64,000 nucleotides of DNA from Guadua angustifolia (taxonomy: Eukaryota; Streptophyta; Magnoliopsida; Poales; Poaceae). The DNA lies in NCBI GenBank assembly GCA_036346375.1, contig CM070511.1, positions 13,144,001-13,208,000 of the forward strand, read 5' to 3'. Under the pieces are notes generated by a model, which saw only the letters and a program-made list of their open reading frames with translations, was not told the origin of the DNA and made no database searches. The number at the start of each line of letters is the position of its first letter. Within the stretch, counting starts at the first letter, position 1. Shown here in pieces: positions 34,690-47,277 of the stretch. The translations under genes were made by a program, and so were the position numbers.

Positions 34690-37600
34690 ATTTCATTACT
34701 ACAACTAAGCTACGATTCGACCTTTGTTATGATCGCGGCGTATGTACGTTGCTTCGTCACTCTCTTCCATGATACTTAGGTCAACGTCCTCTCCGAAAGG
34801 GGGAAGCTCATCGAATTGGTTGTACTCTTCCTCGTCCACAACATTCTCAACTCCGACAATCCTTCTTTTTCCTTGAATAACCACGTGGCGCTCCAGGTTA
34901 GCCGGGAGTTACAAAGAATATTTGTGTAACAGAATTAGCAAGTACGAATGGTTCTTCTCTGTATCCGACGAGTTTGAGGTCCACGGTAGTGATACCGTAC
35001 TTGTCAATATTCACGCCCCTTGGAAGTCTAACCCATTGGCACCGAAAGAGAGGGACCTTCAAAGGTCCATAGTCAAGCTCCCAAATCTCTTCTACGAATC
35101 CGTAGTAGGTTTGCCTATTTCCATTGCTGTCATAGGCATCTATACGGATACCATTGTTTTGATTAGTGCTCTTTTTATCTTGCGCTCTTGTATAAAATGT
35201 AAAACCATTTATGTCGTATCCTTAGAATGTCTGAATTGTAGTAGACGGTCCCTGAGCCAACACTTTCAACTGAGTGCAGTCTGTCTCCGTATGCATCATG
35301 TGTCTACGCAACCAATCGCTGAAGTTATCTTTGTGCTCTCTCGCGAGCCAAACCTCTAACCTCCCTGGGTTTGTTCTGGATAGCATGTTCTTGTGCATGT
35401 TGACATACGGGGCCACCACAACTAATTGTCCCAAAACTACGAAATGTGCTTGTATAAATCAAGCTAGATTGCTAGTACATAGTAATTTCTCGCCTAGTGT
35501 CCCTATCCCCTGTAGCCTTCCCTCATGCCGAGATACAGGCACACCAATCGGTTTGAGATCCATATAATTGACGCAGAACTCAATGACCTCCTCAGTTCCC
35601 CAGCCATCAGCAATGCAGCCTTTCAGTTGATTTCGGTTACAAACATATTTCTTTATAACCCCCATAAGTCTCTCGAAAGGGTACATCTGATGTAGAAATA
35701 CGGGACCAAGAATCCGTATCTCTTTCACAATGTGAACAATGAGATGGACCATAATATAAAAAAAGGATGGAGGGAAACACATCTCAAGCCTGCACAGAGT
35801 GTGGACCACGTCTTCCTGCAGCTTATCTAGTTTTAACGAATCGATGGCCTTCTGTGAAATCGCATTGAAGAATGAACACAACTTGATAATTGGGTCTCGG
35901 ACTTTCTCTGGCAGAATACCCCTAATTGTAATTGGAAGCATCTATGTCATCATCACGTGGCAATCGTGAGACTTCATACCAATTAATTTTAAGTCTTTCA
36001 TTGAGACTAGTCTCTTTATGTTAGCAGAGTAACCAGACGGAATTTTGACTCCGTGCAAGTACTCGCAAACGCTAATTTTCTCTTTCTTGCCCAAAGTGTA
36101 ACAGGCTGCGGGAAGGTACTTTTTGCCTATATCCATTTCTTCATGATGCAGCTCCTTCCTGAGTTTGATATCTTCGATGTCCATCCTTGCTTGAAGTGTA
36201 TCTTTCGTTTTGCCAGATATGTCCAGTAAGATACCAAGCAAGCTATCACACACGTTCTTCTCTATGTGCATGACGTCGATTGCGTGTCGAACTTCCAGGT
36301 GTTGCCAATAAGGTAGGATCCAAAATACTGATTTCTTTTCCACAAAGGAGCCTTATCCCGGGAAATCGGAATAGATGTACTGCCGGCTCCCTTTTCGTGA
36401 ATAATTGTAAGATCCTTTACGGTGGTAAATATTTGTTTCCCAGTGTGATTCTTCGGAGCTAAGGCAGTCTCCTTTGTCCCATCAAAAGCTCTCTTATTAT
36501 TACGGTATGGGTGATCCTTGCGGAGGAACCTACGATGCCGCATATAAGCCATTTTTTGGTAGTTCTTCAGCCACCGGCTAGCTGTATCATCCAAGCACTG
36601 GATGCATCTATTGAAGCCTTTTGTCGTCTAGCCCGACAGGTTGCCAAGAGCAAGATAATCATTAATGGTTACGAACAATAATGCCCGTAGGATAAAGTTT
36701 TCTCTTTTATACTCATCCCATACCCGTAGACCATCGTTCCACAATATTAGAAGATCTTCAACCAATGGTTTGAGGTACACATCGATATCATTGCCAGGTT
36801 GTCTGGGCCCTTGGATCAATAGTGGCATCATAATGTACTTTCGCTTCATGTAAGTCGAGGAGGAAGGTTGTAGATGCATGAAGTCACCGCCCAAGTGCTA
36901 TGATGACTACTCTTGTTGCCAAAAGGATTCATCCTAACTGTACTCAACCCAAACCTTATATTCCTCACATCATATGCAAAGTGCTTCTTATATTTTCTAT
37001 CGATGTTCCTCCATTGCATAGAATCAGCAGGGTGTCTGAGCATTCCATCCTTACGCTCTTCGGTGTGCCATCGTAGCAATTGGGCATGCCTTTTGTTTGC
37101 AAACAATCGCTTCAAATGGGGGATTATAGGGAAATACCACACCACCTTACGGGGACACCTCTTCTTCTTACGCTTTACCCCGACATCATCATTCTCGATA
37201 TCATCATCGTTGCCCCTATACCGCTTTGCTTTGCAAACAACACAGGCATACATGTCTGCAAACTCATTGCGATACAATATGCAATCATTTGGACATGCGT
37301 CTATTCTTTGTACTTCCAGTCCCAACAGGCAAACAATCTGCTTGGCCTGGTATGTAATTGAAGGCAACATGTTACCCTTTGGAAGCACGTCCCCCAAGAG
37401 ACATAACAGCTCAGTAAAGCTCTTATCGGAAACCATTGCTTGGCTTCAACTGCAGTAGTGAAAGCACGGTATGCAGCTTTTTGTGCTCCTCCTTGCAGCC
37501 AGGGTACAATGGCGTTGTAGAGTCCTCTACCATACGTTAGAACTTTTGAAACTCCCTTTCACTCGTGAAGTCCCCCTCCCCATCACTCAGCATTTTATGT

Positions 37601-37750
37601 AGATCATCTTCGTGGCTATCAACGAATGCATCTTCCACCGCCGTCATATCGTTGTCTCTGTTATCTTCATCAATGTGTTGCCCTTCATGTACAATATCAT
37701 CTTCATCAATGTGTTGCCCTTCATGTACAATATCATCTTCACCGTGCTCA
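34690..37750 (-). pseudogene. TNP2-type CACTA transposase, main part
   Basis: Reading leftward from 37750: an acidic region with a repeated DDIVHEGQHIDE unit. Then 37436-36846 with CPNDCILYRNEFADMYACVV and PRKVVWYFPIIPHLKRLFAN. Then 36894-36628 (PLLIQGPRQPGNDIDVYLKP), 36594-36262, and 36343-35942 with RHAIDVMHIEKNVCDSLLGI. Then 35941-35459 with MCFPPSFFYIMVHLIVHIVK. Last a DUF4216-like end at 35434-34900 (EIWELDYGPLKVPLFRCQWV) and an acidic tail. Stops or frame shifts separate the blocks. Together they cover the whole TNP2 layout, whose product binds and cuts CACTA ends. Confidence 0.9.
37665..37738 (-). repeat. Two 36-bp tandem units inside TNP2
   Basis: CATCAATGTGTTGCCCTTCA with the rest of a 36-bp unit occurs twice in a row. 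It keeps the reading frame (12 residues per unit) in the acidic linker after the N-terminal domain. Confidence 0.85.
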
Positions 37751-38606
37751 TGATGCGCATGGTGGTTCGATCTTCCGATAGGTGGAGGTAAGTTGATTGG
37801 TGGAGACTCGACGTTGACGATCCAGCTTTCAATCAGAACCGATCTGAACCCTGCAATCGCTACACCACGGCTCCGTTAGTTATCAACCATGCACAAACAC
37901 GATTGACCTCGCCAAGAAAGCTTATCACTGCATGCGAATCGAGAACACAAGCAAGAACGTAGAAGAAGCAATCTGAAATTGCGAATTATATTAAGCACAC
38001 GAGTTGGAGTTCCACAAACCGATGATTGGCGAAAACTGACAGATTGTCTAGTTGAAATCTAAGCAAAACCCATGGCCTAAAGCGGTAGCTACAGAATATA
38101 TGATAGGGGGTGTGAGGGGGAAACCCTAGGGTTGTGTGCGGCTGGAGGGGGCGTGCACCACCTAGGCTTGGCCCACACACGCTAATTACAAGGCCCAAAA
38201 TAGTGATTTTGTGCATTATTTTGATGATTATGGCTGACTCATGATGAATCTGGAGCTGGGACTAGATCCATTGGAAAGATCTCATCGTTATCTTTCTAAC
38301 AAGCACAAGAACTCCTCCATTGGACTTCGAATGAGAAAGTAATGCCCATTTTAGTCAAGTGTTGTCCGCTGACTCTGAACTGAACTCCGAATTGTGGATG
38401 ACTTGGACTCCGGATTGATTTGTTATTCTTCTCCCATGTTCCTAAGTAGTAAAACATCACAAATATTTAGTAGCATCCCATCCTCAATAATATTATTATG
38501 ATGAATAGCGAGAAACGAGCTCACCTCATGATTTAATTGACGTGCACGAGCTCTTGTCATAGGACCATGATGTATGCGTGTATCCAAAGGAGTGATGTCC
38601 TCATCA
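37751..38606 (-). repeat. 3' LTR of the Ty3 element
   Basis: Matches 55427-56282 over its whole length with modest divergence. The pol frame from 39001 reads on into it (GPMTRARARQLNHEVSSFL) before stopping at 38423, so the LTR encodes the end of Pol. A purine-rich tract (AAGAGGGGGAGGA, minus) lies directly beside it at 38607. Confidence 0.92.
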
Positions 38607-40880
38607 TCCTCCCCCTCTTGAATTGGAGTCATCCTCGACTCGAGCTCATCCTCTTCTCCCACGTACGGCTTTAAATCTAAAACGTTAAATGTGGGACTAA
38701 CCCCAAAGTCTGCAGGCAACTCATATTTATATGCATTATCATTAATCTTTTCAAGTATTTTAAAAGGACCATCAGCTCGAGGCATTAATTTAGACTTTCT
38801 CAATCCTGGAAATCTATCTTTTCTCAAATGCAACCAAACAAGATCACCTGGTTCAAAGGATAAATGTTTCCTACCCTGGCTACCAGCAAGTCTATACTTT
38901 TCAGTCATCTTTTCTCTGTTTTCCTTAGTTGTTTCATGCATTTTTAAAATGAATTCAGCATGCTTCTTTGCATCTAAATTTACCTTTTCAGAAGTAGGCA
39001 AGGCAAAAAGTCAATTGGAGCATGAGGATTAAACCCATACACTACCTGAAATGGACTTACCTTCGTAGTGGAGTGTACCGATCGATTGTAAGCAAACTCA
39101 ACGTGTGGTAGACACTCTTCCCATAGCTTCAAATTCTTCTTTAAAATAGCCTGCAACATGGTGGATAATGTGAGATTAACGACCTCTGTTTGGTCGTCAG
39201 TTTGGGGATGACATGTAGTAGAGAATAGCAATTTCGTCCCCAATTTGTTCCAAAGTGATCTTCAAAAATGGCTCAAAAACTTTGCATCACGATCTGATAC
39301 AATAGTATTAGGCACTCCATGAAGGCGAACGATTTCCCTGAAAAATAAATCAGCTATGTTTGTAGCATCATCGCTCTTGTGACAAGGTATAAAATGTGCC
39401 ATTTTAGAAAAATGATCCAAAACTACAAATATGCTATCCTTCCCACTCTTTGTCCTAGGTAAACCTAAAATAAAATCCATAGAAATATCCTCCCAAGGTG
39501 TACTAGGAATAGGAAGAGGCACATAAGGACCATGTGGATTTAAACGAGACTTAGCTTTATTGCAAGTAGTGCAGCGTGACACATAGCACTTGACATCATG
39601 TCTCATCTTTGGCAAAAAGAAGTGGCCAGCCAGTACACGTCCTGCAACAACAAAAGACGAACAGAGCTAGCTGGAATGTATAGCTTGTTAGCACGACAGG
39701 GCAAACCATCATTCAGAACATATTTATTCCATGTCTTCCCTTCTTTACAATGTTCATGCATTTCTTTAAAATCAAAATCAATAGCATATAAATCCTTAAT
39801 CGTCTCTAAACCAAAAATCTTGTGATCAAGTTGAGATAACATGGTGTAACGTCTAGAAAGTACATCAGCAATCACATTGTTCTTTTCTTGCTTATGTTTT
39901 ATGATGTATGGAAATGACTCAATATATTCTACCCATTTAGCATGTCGTTTATTCAATTTAGCTTGACTTCTAATATGTTTCAGTGATTCATGATCAGAAT
40001 GTATAACAAATTCTTTAGGCCATAGATAATGTTGCCAAGTTTCAAGCACACACACTAAAGCATACAATTCTTTATCATAGGTAGAATAATCCAAACTTGG
40101 ACCATTTAATTTCTCACTGAAATAAGCAAGTGGTTTACCTTCTTGAATTAGCACACCTCCTATTCCAATCCCACTAGCATCACATTCTACCTCAAAAGTC
40201 TTACCGAAATCGGGGAGTTGGAGCAATGGAGCATGGGTGAGCTTTTCTTTTAACAACTTGAATGCCTTTTCTTGTGCCGGTCCCCATGTGAAAGCTACTC
40301 CTTTCTTTGTCAAATCATTCAGCGGGGTGGCTATGGTGCTGAAATCCCGAACAAAACGCCGATAGAATCCTGCAAGACCATGAAAGCTTCTCACCTGGGT
40401 GACAGTCTGACGGGTCGGCCAGCTCTTTATGGCTTCAATTTTTGCTTCGCCCACTTCAATTCCCTGTGGGGTAACAACATAGCCAAGAAAAGAGACTCGA
40501 TCGGTGCAAAAAGTGCACTTCTCAAGGTTACCAATCAAACGTGTATCTCTCAAAGTATTAAAAACAGCACGCAATTGATCCACATGTTCTTCATGAGACT
40601 TGCTATATATCAAGATATCATCAAAGTAGACCGCCACAAATTTACCAATGAAAGCAAGTAAGACTTCGTTCATCAAACATATGAAAGTACTAGGTGTGTT
40701 AGTTAATCCAAAAGGCATGACTAACATCTCATATAAGCCGAACTTAGTCTTAAATGTTGTTTTCCACTCATTGCCCAATTTCATCATAATTTGGTGGTAT
40801 CCACTACGCAAGTCAATCTTTGAGAAAATAATAGAACCACTCAATTCATCAAGAATGTCATCTAACCTAGGGATAGGATG
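38423..40880 (-). pseudogene. Pol of the Ty3 element (reverse transcriptase to integrase)
   Basis: 40844-39603 encodes IIFSKIDLRSGYHQI, the YFDD active site in VAVYFDDILIYSKS, then RNase H with VECDASGIGIGGVL and YDKELYALVCVLETW. The zinc finger lies around 39600 (CTTCNKAK). The integrase core follows with SMDFILGLPRT, IVSDRDAKF and, at 39243-38980, a catalytic-Glu region changed to TDDQTEVVN. The C-terminal GPY/F-like module is at 38900-38750 (LMPRADGPFKILEKINDNAY). Frame breaks occur at about 39610, 39250 and 39000. The sequence type is chromovirus-like, but I see no chromodomain. The N-terminal end is cut at 40882 by a Tat LTR. Confidence 0.9.
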
Positions 40881-40882
40881 AC

Positions 40883-42073
40883 TGTTGGCGTATTTCGCTG
40901 GACAGGCCCGAGTCTACAGACCGGGTTTGGTTCGGTAGGAGGGCGTCTTCGCGGCTGGCAAACCCTAGCGAGTGAAAACCCTAACACCTCCCACACGGCG
41001 GATTTTGGAGCCTTTGGATTAGAGAGACACAACGATTTTATCCAGGTCTAGGCCCCCTTGCCGGAAGGGTAATAGCCCTACGTCCTGCTTGATCTCTTGT
41101 TGAAGGTTTGAAGCTAGTACAGTGTTCTCAGGTTACAAGTTCTTCGTTAGGTTCTACTGCTGAACTCTCAATCCCCTTCCCCATGCACCCGAGTGCCCTT
41201 ATATAGCCTGGGCCGACTCGGGCAGGTAAAAGGAGCGTCATCATGCTGATCTACATACATTTATTACACCTTCCTATGCTGTCCCGTTCCTCCAGCCTCA
41301 ATTAATGCCGACGCATGGCTTCGCCCGGTCCGCCCGGGATGTGACCCCTTTGTGACGGGTAGATGTGGGGCGTCGGAGGAATGGGCTTGTAGCAGAATTC
41401 CTTGTAATCGACTGACCTAACACAACAGACCCGCCTCTGACATAGTACGATGGGGGAAGGAAACTTCGAGGCAAAGCCACCACATCCCACCTTTTTGCCT
41501 TGCGGCGGGGTGAGCAGGGCGTCCTCGCCTACCTGCTCGCCCGGGCGCCACGTGGGCTCGCGCCCGTGGCGGGCGTGCTTCGCCACCCGCCGCCGCCGCC
41601 ACGTGGGCGGGTGCGGCGGCGGCGTCTCGCCCACTTAGCCGCATGGGCGCCACGTGACCGGCGCTGGGGGCGGGTGTGCTCGCCACCGCCGCTAAACCGC
41701 CACGTGGACTAAGCGCCGGCGCAGCGTCGCCCTGCCACTGCGCCGGGCGCCACGTGGACCGGCGCTTCGAAGCGGGCGTGCTCGCCCACCGCCGCCGGGC
41801 CACCACGTGGTTGGCGCCGGCGGCGTAGCGTCCCCGCCACTGCTGCTCGGGCACCACGTGGTGGCGCCGGTGGCGTGGTGCGCTTCACCCACCGCCGCCG
41901 CCACGTCGGGCGCTGGTGAGTAGGGCATCATCGCCCACCTGCTCGCCCGAGCGCCACGTGGACCGACGCCTGGCGGGTAGGCCGTGCTTGCCGACCTGCC
42001 TACCAGGCCGCCACGCAGGCCACGCACGCTTTTGTGCAGCGCAGAGAGTACCCTGGCGCAATGTACGCCGATA
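40883..42073 (-). repeat. 3' LTR of Tat element A
   Basis: The plus strand starts TGTTGGCGTATTTCGC and ends TGTACGCCGATA. The element-strand start is TATCGG where TGTCGG is expected. A TATA box TATATAAG (minus, plus 41198-41205) matches that of LTR B. It aligns in reverse orientation with 53006-54147. The interior has many CACGTGG/CCACGTGG repeats (41550-41950). A purine tract GGCCCGGGGGCTAC (minus) is adjacent at 42074. Confidence 0.85.
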
Positions 42074-42275
42074 GTAGCCCCCGGGCCTATCCTGGAACGC
42101 GCGTCAGGGCCTTTTGGGGTCTTCATTAAATGCCGGTGTGTTCTTGGATGGGGCCACCATTCATGAGGATGTGACCGCCTCGGTCCCTGCGCTTCTTTGC
42201 ATCCGCCGATTTTTCTTGGGACCCGAAACGGTGCACGATCTTGTCTCTTCGCGAACCGTCGTGGTGAGTGGAGTA

Positions 42276-42282
42276 CATATAT
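42276..42282 (+). promoter_or_regulatory. TATA-like box of antisense gene A
   Basis: CATATATGC lies about 85 bases ahead of the likely start ATG at 42367. The inverted relative in element B has CTATATATGC at the same relative place. Confidence 0.45.
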
Positions 42283-42366
42283 GCACAACTGCGCCAAGCG
42301 GTTCACGCCTTCTGCCCCTTTGCACACATCATCTCCTTGCTCACAGTCTTTACCTTCCTTGCCTTC

Positions 42367-44455
42367 ATGGCGCCTTCCATCCCTGCTTCCACCGTTGATG
42401 CTGCTACAGTGGCGAGGATCTCCCACATCGCACCGGAGGGCACCTTCCATTTTTGGGTGGGGACCCCCACGCCACGGTGCCTCTCCAATGAAATTCTCAT
42501 CCACGCCTGGGCGATGATGGTGGGTCTGGTCCCGCCGTTCTCCGACTTCTTCCTCACCGTCCTCTATTTTTATGAAATCCACCACCTTCACCTCACCCCC
42601 AACTCCATCGTTACTCTTTCCATCTTCGCACACCTCTGTGAAATGTTCATGGGGGTGATGCCGAATCTCCCTCTTTTCCGCTATTTTTTCCTTTGCCGCA
42701 GCTCTACTGACGGCGAGGTAGTGGGGAGCTGCTACTTCCGCCTTCGAGACAGACTGGCCGCCCGCTACATCGCTTTCCAACCGAGATCCAGCTGAAGGTG
42801 GCTGGCAATAATGGTCAGACATCGATGATGACAATGAGTCGACGCTTTGGGGTGCCAATGAAGCAGCGGAGGCCTCCGAGAATCGGAGCTCGCCAGTCAA
42901 AGAGACGGCGGAGCTCCTGGCGATGGCGGCCCGCATCAACCGACTGCGGGACGCTGGATTAACCGGGGCGCTGGTGATCCGGGACTTCGTGACCCAGAGA
43001 ATCAGCCCCCTTCATCGACGCACCCGCCCTGCATGGCAGTACACAGGAGACAACGACATAACGGGCACATACCCTAGTCGTAAGTCTTCGCTTTCCTTTG
43101 GCTTTTTTCGCACACATGCTTCTTTCTATGGCTCCCTACCAACCGGCAGTCTTTCTTTATCTTTTGCCAAGTGTGGAAAACCTGGAGGGGCAACTCATTA
43201 GCAAATGGCTTGCCAGATTGATGCCGTCGATTCCAAGCGGCTTGGACTTTCCAATGGCGGCGATGCTTCGCCCGACTTAGAGTCCGCGAGCACTGCGATT
43301 CATCGGCGGCTCCGCCGATGGACTCCACTGGACCTACCGTGGTGCTCGCCATGTCCACTCGGTGTCGAGGGACAACCCGCCAATGATCGACCGCGAGTAA
43401 GCGGCTAATCGCCGGACGACGCGGGCCTGGACCCCAAGAAGGTCCGCACCACAGTCCAGACTTCCGCCGCCGCCAGCCCTAATGCGGCGGCACCTTCGCA
43501 AGGGGCGGAGGCACAGGCCGCCCCAACCACGACTTCGTCACCAGAGGCGCCACCTCCTGCGGCACCAGCTCCATCGCCTTCATCAGCTCCTTCTCCTCCG
43601 GCGCCGGCACCGACTACTACGGCGCCGACACCCTCAGCCACGGGAGCCCATGCCACCGCTCAACAGGGTGGGCTTGTGCTCCCGAAGGCCGCCATCAGCC
43701 TGAGGGTGGCGCCAAGGGTGACCCCTGAAGACGCCCCAGGGGCACAGACATCCCCTACGCCCACTGGGGCAGCGGAAACATCTGCCTCGGTGCCTCCGGC
43801 CGTCACCGCTAAGAGGGCCGAGGAGGGTGACCCTAGCACCAGCGCCTCCGGGCATCTCGCCCCTCACACCACCACTACCCCCGCCACACGCTTCGTTGAG
43901 CTCTTCACTGAACTTGGCGAAATGCACGCCTCGCTGGGCACCGTTCTTGCCACAGCCGCCAGGCATGGGGCCCAGACGGCCTGGCAGTTAGCGTCAGTGA
44001 GCGACGAGCTGGCGTGGGAGTGGGAGAGGGCAGAGGCGGCATTGGTGCAAGAAAGGGCCAATGCGGTCGCCATGCAGCTGCGAGCGGAGAGGGCCGAAGC
44101 GGCGCTGAAGCACTCGGAACATGAGTCCTTCCGCCTGCGGCACAATCTCGCCATCATGCTCAAGAAGGCTTTCCAGCGCACGAAGAGGTGTTTGGAGCCC
44201 TTGGGGGTGGCGCTGAACGCGCCCCTGGAAGACTCAGCCTTGCAGTTCGCCCATGCGACCATCCAGGCTGCAGAGGCACTTTGCGGGCTGCCTGCTGCCT
44301 TGGCCGCCCGCTCCGCCAGAGAGGGGCGGGAAGTCGCGATCATGACCGCGACTTACGTGCTGTCCTGCTGTGCCAGCCGCGACGCCTCCTTTGATCTAAT
44401 GGCGGTGGTGACCGCAGCCGCTGAGCATGTGGCTGGGTCGTTGCAGGTGGAGTAG
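42367..44455 (+). pseudogene. Antisense gene of Tat element A
   Basis: The N-terminal part (42367-42795) has APEGTFHFWVG, then VPPFSDFFLTVLYFYEIHHL and NSIVTLSIFAHLCEMFMGVM, the putative gypsy-type transposase domain. A spacer with GT-rich junctions (about 42796-43670) contains coding-like bits at 42860-43060. The C-terminal part (43676-44455) is Pro/Thr-rich, then a coiled coil (WERAEAALVQERANAVAMQL), then LGVALNAPLEDSALQFAHAT and a stop at 44453-44455. It is the best preserved gene of this kind here and may still be spliced into one frame. Role unknown. Confidence 0.7.
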
Positions 44456-46070
44456 CCGGTCATGGACGTTTCCACCCCGCTGGCAGAGGAGGGACAGGGC
44501 GCCGGCGACCTTGGCTTAGGCTCCGAGTGAAGGGCTGGACAACCACTTCGCTTCCTTTGCTTCTTCTTCTTTTCTTATTTTGATCTGCCTCCCTATGTAC
44601 ACAAACATCTGGAGAAATCTTAGCGTAATGGATGTTTTACTCATTTTACCTGTGCGCTTGTTTACTTTGCTTGATTGGTTTCGTTTGTTAGAGCTGCCAG
44701 ATGACCAGCCTTGATATTAACCATAGTGTCAAGTAGACTCTTAAGTTTAGGGCAACACTTTGGGATCCCCTTTTAGGTCACGTGCAGCCGGCTACAAACG
44801 CAAGTATAAACTACGCAAGTTACACAGAACTTAGGTAAAAATGACCTTAAACCTAGCAGTTTACACGAAACGCAGAACAGCCTTAGCTTTAGGTTTTTTT
44901 ATGCAGGGTTGTCGTTGGTTCAGATCCCTTCAGAGCTTATATCCCGGTGATCTCTTAGGACCGTATCCCGGTGTGGCACGGTAGGGCAGCAAGCTCCCAG
45001 GAGCGTTATTGGGCCAGCGGTGCTCGACGGTGACGACCAGCGGTGCTTCTAGGAGCCAACCTGAGGCGTGCGAGCCGCGCTTGAGCACCGCGCCAAACTT
45101 ACGCTTTGGTTGCTTAACCTTACCGAACGCCACTACTGGGCGCTTTCCTTTTATCACCTAGGAGCCGTCGGGTTTCTGACACCCGCGACAACCACGCATA
45201 ACTTGGCCCATTTCAGTGTATACATAAGCAAAGGATTAGAAGTGTAGCACGAGACACTTATCTGGCTTATGTACCCCAGGGCGACCAACCCAGGTGACTG
45301 GGCGACCAGCCCCTAGGCATCTGGGCGACCAGCCTGGAGCATCGGGCGACCAGCCTAGAGCATCAGGCGACCAGCCCCCAGGCATCCGGGCAACGTTGAA
45401 TTTTTCTTTGGAGCGGGCCGATGCTCTGATCTTTTGCTTGTGCGCACACACAACTATCGCAAAGACAAATAGGCATTACGTGTGGCATACGTAGGGAGGA
45501 TTTAAACAACATAAATCCTCACGTGGGATCGTTATGGTCCGTTCTTATTGGATCCTAAGTCCGTGCGACCTTTCTGGGAACCGAACCACAGTGCTGCGTG
45601 ACCTAGAAGCGGGCTCCCTGGAGTGGTAATAGGCCAACGGCGCTCGCGGTGACGACCAGCGGTGCTTCTAAAAGCCAACCCGAGGCGTGCAAGCCGCGTT
45701 TGGGCGCCGTGCAAAACTCGCCCCCCGGTTACCCGTTCTTGCCCAACGTAGGCGCCGGGCGCTACCACGGATCGACAAAGGATTTCCAAATAGTCGGGAC
45801 CAACAACACCCATACGAAAAACTGCCCCATAGGGCGCAGAAGAGATAAAGATGGTAAAGCAAAAGCCATCAAGTCAACAACTTTACTAATCGCCAGTAGC
45901 CGTCGATCAGCCGAGGGAAAGACTTACCTCGAGGCTGACCAAAGCGACCTACTAGATACTTACAATTCTTTCAAGGATAGAACTTCCGCAACAACTCTAT
46001 GTTGTAGGAATTCACCAGTTCTTGGTCGTCCTCGTTATTACCGGACCGCCTGGCGAGATCTGAAACCACC
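44456..46070. other. Spacer between antisense gene and integrase of element A
   Basis: Mostly non-coding. A segment of about 150 bases at 44960-45110 recurs at 45590-45720 (both contain GTGACGACCAGCGGTGCTTC and CGTGCAAGCCGCG-like text). 45285-45390 has five units of a GGGCGACCAGCC motif spaced by about 22 bases. No gene recognised. Confidence 0.5.
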
Positions 46071-47130
46071 TTAAAGGGCCCTCCCACCGGGAGGCATGCA
46101 GTGCAACCCGGCATGCGTCTGAATTCTGCGCAAGACCAGGTCACCCACTGCTAGTGTCCTCTCAGAGACCCGGGTGGCATGGTACCGCCTGAGGCTTTGC
46201 TGATACCGGGCGGCACGTAAGGCGGACCGATCACGCACCTCCTCTAGGAGATTGACTTCTTCTCGCCGAAGATCTTCTTGGCCCTCCTCGCTGAACTCCG
46301 AGACGCGTGGAGAGCCGAGCGACAGCTCAGAAGGGAGGACAGCCTCCGCCCCGTACACTAGGAAGAAAGGCGTCTCGCCAGTGGCCCAACTGGGTGTGGT
46401 GCGAAGTGACCAGAGCACAGCCGGGAGTTCTTTCGTCCATCGCGCCCCCCGCTTGTGGAGCCGATCAAACGCCCTTGTCTTGAGGCCCTTCAACACTAGT
46501 GCGTTGGCTCGTTCTGCTTGACCATTACTCTTGGGGTGAGCCACCGAAGCAAAACATACTTTGGTGCCCATCTCGTCACAGAACTCCAGAAAGGTCGTGT
46601 TGGTGAATTGGGTCCCGTTGTCGGTGATGATGCGGTTGACGACTCCAAAGTGGGTGAAGATCCCGTGCATGAATTTGATAGTAGCGGAAGCCGTAATGGC
46701 ACGTACTGCTTTGGCTTTGATCCACTTGGTGAACTTGTCGATGGCGATGAAGATATGGGTGAAAGCCCCTGTGGCTCGTGGGAACGGGCCCAGGATATCT
46801 AGCTCCCAGACCGCAAACGGCCAGGAGAGCAGGATGGTTTGCAGAGCTTGGGCTGGTCGGTGCATCTGCCTGGCGAAGAACTGACAAGCTTCGCATTTCC
46901 TCACCAGCTCGCAAGCATCCTGGTGGGTAGTAGGCCAATAAAATCCTTGGCGAAACGCTTTACCGACTAGCGTTCGACCGGACATATGGCTCCCGCACAT
47001 GCCTCCATGGATATCAGAGAGCAGGCTGCTCCCTTCTTCCCGAGTGATGCACTTCAGTAGAACTCCGTTTCTACTCTGGCGGTATAGGTCCCCACCTACC
47101 AGAGTATAGCACTTGGCCTTGCGTGCAATC
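46071..47130 (-). pseudogene. Integrase of Tat element A
   Basis: A 309-codon frame (47000-46071) holds the zinc-binding half CEACQFFARQ. The core has WELDILGPFPRATG, IITDNGTQF and KSNGQAERAN, so all three catalytic acidic residues are present. The C-terminal part ends near RRIQTHAGLH. The upstream first zinc ligands (around 47100) are out of frame, with a stop at 47139. This is one of the best kept domains of the window, though not connected to an open pol frame. Confidence 0.88.
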
Positions 47131-47277
47131 TTCTCAGCTTAGGCATCATCGTCGGGGATCACTTGGTCACGCAGGAAGGCTAGGATAGGATCCATCCACT
47201 GACCTTCCTGGCCATGCGTGGCGAGCACTCGGTGCTCGCCTGGTACTCACAGAGCAAGCTTTTCCCCGGTCATTGCA

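Noticed and set aside
34922..35359. Plus-strand 145-codon frame
   Set aside because: The minus strand reads the DUF4216-like end of TNP2 across the same bases.
41692..42939. 415-codon minus-strand open frame
   Set aside because: It overlaps a Tat LTR and lies antisense to a gene with recognisable motifs. Its protein is Arg/Gly/Ala-rich low complexity, typical of a shadow frame in GC-rich DNA.
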